NCBI GenBank assembly: GCA_947034895.1
Contig: OX344763.1
Coordinates: 21,793,001 to 21,857,000 of the forward strand
Direction: 5' to 3'
DNA length: 64,000 nucleotides
DNA from: Rhytidiadelphus loreus
Taxonomy: Eukaryota > Streptophyta > Bryopsida > Hypnales > Hylocomiaceae
Both the position numbers and the translations under genes were made by a program. The notes beneath the pieces are model-generated. The model was not told the origin of the DNA. It did no database searches and saw nothing but the letters and a program-made list of their open reading frames with translations. Below are positions 59,308 through 64,000 of this stretch, in pieces (within the stretch, counting starts at the first letter, position 1; each line of letters starts with the position of its first letter).

Positions 59308-59425
59308 AAAAACAAAAAGTACTATTTCTAAAGTAAAAGTCTTATTTTCAAAGTAAAAGCGTTGTTTCCAAAGTAAAAGTCTTGTTTCTAAAGTAAAAGC
59401 CTTGTTCCTAAAGTAAAAGAATTGT
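59308..59425 (+). repeat. Tandem repeat, 20-bp unit (AAAGTAAAAGTCTTGTTTCT)
   Basis: Five to six copies with scattered substitutions. There are no spacers between copies and no associated genes, so it is a minisatellite and not a CRISPR array. Confidence 0.85.
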
Positions 59426-59737
59426 TCTTGAGTATCATGTATAAATAAGAAATCACTCTAATATTAGAAACATAATTTACTCCTTCCCTTTGATGCCTTT
59501 CTTTATTGAGTTTTCTTATACATTATAGCTCGTTAACTATTGAGTAAAGTTTAAGGTTTCGTTGTTAGATAAATTCCATCAACTCCATATCGTTAGGAAA
59601 GCCTAATTACAAAGATGGCATTTCACTTAGATTATGTCAAATTGGTCAACACAACCCCACTACTTACACTTCAATGCGGATTCAAAATTCTCAAAGCTTG
59701 GCAAAAGGAGGAGAAGATGAAAGGGGAGAGGAAGAAG
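59426..59737. other. Left flank of the Ty1-copia element, no gene seen
   Basis: AT-rich sequence. The last five bases AGAAG (59733-59737) should be the target duplication and should recur beyond the 3' LTR outside this window. Confidence 0.5.
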
Positions 59738-59975
59738 TGTTGGAAAACTAAACGCTCTCAACTGTCTCTCAATCTCACATACTCATTTAGTCTACAGTAA
59801 CTGTAACTAGCCTACTTGAATTAGTAACGGACAAATTAGTTAGTGGAACCTGTAACGGTAGTTGTAGCTACTTAGTGGTACCTAGTGTACAGACATGTAT
59901 AAAGACAGCACCCTGTTGTCTATAATGTATCGCAATCACATTGAATGCAAACTTGGTTATACTTTGAGTTCAACA
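59738..59975 (+). repeat. 5' LTR of Ty1-copia element, 238 bp
   Basis: Starts TGTTGGAAAACTAAACG and ends GAGTTCAACA (TG..CA). A TATAAAGAC at about 59898 fits the LTR promoter, with the PBS directly after the end. The matching 3' LTR lies beyond the window, so LTR divergence and insertion age cannot be judged here. Confidence 0.88.
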
Positions 59976-59987
59976 TGGTATCAGAGC
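59976..59987 (+). other. Primer binding site (initiator Met-tRNA)
   Basis: TGGTATCAGAGC immediately after the LTR is the standard copia priming site complementary to the 3' end of initiator methionine tRNA. Confidence 0.92.
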
Positions 59988-60020
59988 GAGGTTAGTCTTG
60001 ACAGGGTGTTGATAAGCGAG

Positions 60021-60156
60021 ATACAGATGAGAGCATAGGAATCGATAGAGACTAGTATACAGTGAAGCATTGCTCCTGGGTCAGTGAGGAAGTGAAGCAT
60101 ACAGATGAGAACGTAGGAATTGATAGAAACCAGTACACAGTGAAGCACTGCTCCTG
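60021..60156 (+). repeat. Tandem duplication in the copia leader
   Basis: A segment of about 57 bp beginning ACAGATGAGAGCATAGGAAT and ending GCTCCTGG occurs twice with a period near 78 bp and several substitutions, between the PBS and gag. Confidence 0.75.
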
Positions 60157-60188
60157 GTTTGGTTATTTTCAATAGAAAGAGAGGAAAC

Positions 60189-63100
60189 ATGACAGACAGC
60201 TCAAGCGTAGCATTCCGTGAAGGGGACAAGCTAAAAGGCTCGTCCAATTATTATGTTTGGGCCTTAAAAATGAGGGCCGTGCTCAAAGCTGAAGGCCAAT
60301 GGGTGATAACAGAGACCGAGCAGAGGCACACAGTCTTCCCAGTCACGATAGATGGGGAACCGTTGACGGAAGTCCAACTCAAGAGGAAGAAAGTGCTAGC
60401 ATGTCGATTGATCCTTTTATCAGTGACTGACAGTCTAGTAGATTTGATCGCAGAACATGCAGATCCATCAATAGCGTGGAAGACCCTGAAGGACCAATTC
60501 AACTCTGGAGACCAATCCCAAATACTCACTCTTATGGGATATTTGCAAGCAATGAAGATGGGAGAAGGAGACCAGATAGAAGAATACTTGAGGAAGGCAC
60601 GAGAACTGAAGAACCGACTAAGTAGCATGGGCGAAAGACTCACCGATCGAAATGTGAACCAGATCATCATGAATGGTCTTCCACGTTCCTATGAAAGCAC
60701 GATACAAACACTTGCCCATTTAGACGCTGACATGTCTTTTGAAAAGTTGAGTGCTCGTCTGCTGTCGGAATCTCATAGACGCCTACATCGCAATCAACAG
60801 CTGGGTGATGAAGAGGCGTTGGCTGCAAGCTTCCACAGACAAGCTACGATGCAATCGATCCGTGGCAGAGGAGGACGATGGCCGCAAGGCAGCCGAGGAC
60901 GTGGATACCCAGGAAGAGGGCCATATGGACCACCACGAACCCCTCCGGTATGTTTCAACTGTCATAAGCCAGGTCACTATGCTCGAGATTGTAGACTACC
61001 TCGAAATTTGCCCATCTATCCAGAGAGAGGGACATCGAGAGGAGTAGGATATGCCAACTCTGCTGAGTTTCTTGACTACGATCCATACTACCATTATGGC
61101 AATGGCCCATGGTATTTAGACAGTGGCGCTTCAGGACATATAGCTGCTGATCATCAGAAGCTGGATAGTTTCCCTAAATCTTCAGGAGTAGGGATAAGTG
61201 AAATTAAGACTGGAGGAGGAGAGTCCCATCCCGTGAGAGGATCCAGTTCTGCCACTGTACAAACCGAAAATGGTGAAATAAAGATCACACCAGTTAAGTA
61301 TGTGCCAAGTATGAAGAAGAACTTAATCTCAGTAGGAGCCCTTGTTGATATCGGACATAGAGTAGTTTTTTCAAACCTGCAATGCTGGATTGTGAACGCT
61401 GAACATCAGGTTATCGCCTCTGGGCGCCGAGACCCCTCAAATGGACTCTATTATTTTGCACATTAAGAAACTGCCTTGTCCGCAGAAAGAAGCTACCTGA
61501 CAAACTTATGGCATCGTCGTTTTGGACACTTAAGCTTTGCAGGCTTGAGTCACCTGTCACGAACATCAAATGTAACGGATTTGCCAAAAATCATTCCAAA
61601 AATGAAAATTTGTCACTGTTGTCTTGCGGGCCGCCAGCACCGTGAACGTTTCCCTAGAAAGTCAAACACCAAGGCTAGCAAGCCGGGTGAGAAAATTCAT
61701 TCAGATCTGATGGGCCCAATGCCGCATCCATCATTGGGAGGGTCTCAATATATTCTCGTATTCACCGACAACTTCTCTCGTAGAAGCTGGACATATTTTT
61801 TAAAGCACAAGAGCGAAACCTTTGCAATATTTTGTGCTTTCAAGCGAAAGATTGAGGCTGAAACAGGTGCCAAACTAAGAACACTACGATCTGATCGTGG
61901 AGGCGAGTACACATCAACTGAATTCTCCAAATTTTGTAAAGACAACGGAATTCAACGTGAGTTGATGCAAGCAAACACACCGCAGCAGAATGGCGTTTCG
62001 GAAAGACGTAATCACACCATCATGGAGCGCGCCCGAAGTATCTCTCATGACTGCAACTTGCCGGCGAATCTCTGGACTGAAGCTATATCGCATGCAAATC
62101 ACTTAATCAATCGCAGCCCCACCAGAGCAAACCAAGGCAAAACCCCAGAGGCCGAATACACAGGTATGATACCTGACGTCTTTGGCCTGAAAATTTTCGG
62201 TTGCATGGCATACTTACATGTACCTAAGGAAAACCGCAAGAAACTAGATAGCAAAACGCAGAGATGCATGTTCCTTGGTTTTGATGATGAAACCAAGGCA
62301 TATAGAATTTATGATCCAATTAGAAGAAAAGTGATCATCAGTAGAGATGTAGTGTTTGACGAAATCTTAGTTGGCTATCAACATCTAGACTTAGCTATAC
62401 CCAATCAAAACATATTTGAATTATCTGAATATTGCCCAACAGCAACTGACCCTAGTAAAAGTACAGAGACCCCCCTTTCGAACAATCAGAATGGGCACAG
62501 TATATCAGAGGTAGAATTCCCTCCCGAAGAAACCATACCTGCCCCAGAGCAAATCCAACAAACCCAACAGCCAAGCCCATCACATACCGGATCCAACCTA
62601 ATCACATACCAGAGACGACTCCTTCCTGTAGATCGGCAAGCTGGCTCAGCATCTCGTCAATATCCGACCCGACACCGAACCCCATCCATAAAACTACAAG
62701 ACTATTGGACGTTGATATCAGAGCTGCTGGAAGAACCACTGGACTTCCCAACTGCAGCAAAACAGGACGAATGGAAAACCGCTATACAGAGTGAGATTAG
62801 CTCCATACTTAAAAACAAAACCTAGAAAGTGATCGATCGTCCTAGAGACAGGAAGCCCATAACAGCGCGGTGGCTCTTCAAGATCAAAAAGAATGCGAAA
62901 GGAGAAACCAACAAGCTTAAAGCTAGAATCGTGGCACGAGGTTTTCAGCAAAAGGAAGGAATTGATTATCATGATATTTTTGCGCCAGTAGTACGATGGT
63001 CGACAATCATGATAGTTTTGGCTCTGGCAACTAAACACAACTGGCCGTTGTTCCAAATGGACGTGATTACAGCCTTTTTGAATGGTACCATAGATGAGGA

Positions 63101-64000
63101 AATCTTCATGGAGATACCAGATGGCTTTCCAGGAGCCGGAGACCCATCAAAGGTATGTAAAATCAACTGAGCTTTGTATGGCCTGAAACAATCGCCAAAA
63201 GCATGGTATGATCGAATCAATCAGTGGTTGCATGAACAAGGACTGACCAGAAGCGAAAACGACCCTAATTTATACTACCTCAAAAAGGACGGAAAACTCA
63301 CAATCCTACTCCTGTACGTGGATGACCTCTTGATCACTGGAGATGACCAATCTGAAATCGCCAGGTTGAAACACAAATTGCAAGAGGAATTTGAGATGAC
63401 GGATTTAGGAGAGGCAAGTAATTACCTAGGAGTAGAAATTCATAGACAGACAAATGGCATCTTTGTCAATCAGAGGGGATACATTCTCAAGTTGCTGGAA
63501 AAATTTGGTTTAAAGAATTGTAACTCCACAAAGCTTCCAATCGATCCAAAGGAAACACTGCAAAAACACATGGGCACTACAAGAGTGGATCCATCTCTCT
63601 ACCGTTCTCTTGTGGGAAGTTTGATATATCTATCCTACACCCGCCCGGACATTTGCTATGCTGTCAGTTGTGTATCTCGTTATATGCAGGAACCTGAAAT
63701 TACACATTTGAAGGCAGCCAAAAAGATTTTGAGGTATCTCAACGGCACTGTAGATTATGGTATCCTCATGACATCCACAGACAACGAGCAGTTCTATACT
63801 TATGCAGACGCTGATTGGGGGAGAAATATTGATTCTAGGAGATCCACATCAGGAATCCTCCATAAGCTTGGAGATTCAAGTATTTATTGGAGTAGCAAGA
63901 TGCAACTGACTGTATCACTCTCCAACACAGAAGCTGAGTACAGGGTCCTCATTGATGCTGCCAAAGATATAATCTACTTTCAGAGACTATTTAACGAACT
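60189..64000 (+). pseudogene. Ty1-copia gag-pol polyprotein, one frame with three stops, cut by window edge
   Basis: Single reading frame coding, in order, Gag (Met at 60189; CCHC knuckle CFNCHKPGHYARDC at 60951-60992), aspartic protease (DSGA at 61119), integrase (HHCC zinc region with LWHRRFGH and CHCC, then D, D, E in HSDLMG, RSDRGGEY and NGVSERRNH), reverse transcriptase (ALYGLKQ at 63171, YVDD at 63315-63326) and RNase H (YADADW, STSG, SNTEAEY) up to the window end. The domain order protease-integrase-RT-RNase H marks Ty1-copia. Stops at 61464 (TAA), 62823 (TAG) and 63168 (TGA) interrupt it without any frameshift, so the copy is probably inactive though little decayed. Everything after 64000 is missing from view. 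Confidence 0.93.

Noticed and set aside
59308..59425. Regular short repeats that could suggest a CRISPR array
   Set aside because: Units of 20 bp follow each other without spacers, in a plant genome. It is a minisatellite.

Overview
The window is nuclear DNA of a land plant. The evidence is spliceosomal introns with GT..AG borders, two eEF1A genes of plant type, plant-type DNA transposons (CACTA, Tourist-like and Stowaway/mariner-like) and a Ty1-copia retrotransposon primed by initiator Met-tRNA. Species cannot be fixed from the sequence. Most of it is AT-rich, repeat-dominated intergenic DNA, with three intact protein-coding genes.

Layout. Bases 1-32 kb are a transposon-built region: a 4.4-kb CACTA-like element (1563-6003), a MITE (8120-8877), a dead mariner-like transposase (9.0-10.1 kb), a degenerate repeat array (10.2-14.5 kb) holding a Tourist-like MITE, a second CACTA-like element (16703-18411), a CT-rich tandem array, a broken retrotransposon gag-like region on the minus strand (21.1-23.7 kb) split by a MITE, a 2.5-kb field of a short recurring motif (24.0-26.6 kb), unidentified coding-like fragments, and a pair of facing inverted elements (30.6-31.9 kb).

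Bases 32.6-41.6 kb hold two eEF1A genes placed head to head. An identical block of about 1.9 kb (34494 to 32868 on minus, 39747 to 41373 on plus, plus intron and 3' UTR) is flanked by clearly diverged DNA, which points to gene conversion between inverted copies. Their promoters and 5'-UTR introns differ, so the same protein is under two different controls. The spacer holds a MITE that splits an unidentified coding fragment.

Bases 42-54 kb are gene-free AT-rich DNA with tandem duplications, a mariner-like element carrying one CACTA-like element inside it and a second in its target-site duplication, and a 216-bp CACTA-like foldback that would form a 79-bp hairpin.

Bases 54.2-58.3 kb carry a six-coding-exon gene for a protein with a SHI/STY-type C3HC3H zinc-binding motif. 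From 59738 to the window edge lies a Ty1-copia element, all in one frame but with three in-frame stop codons, whose 3' end is outside the window.
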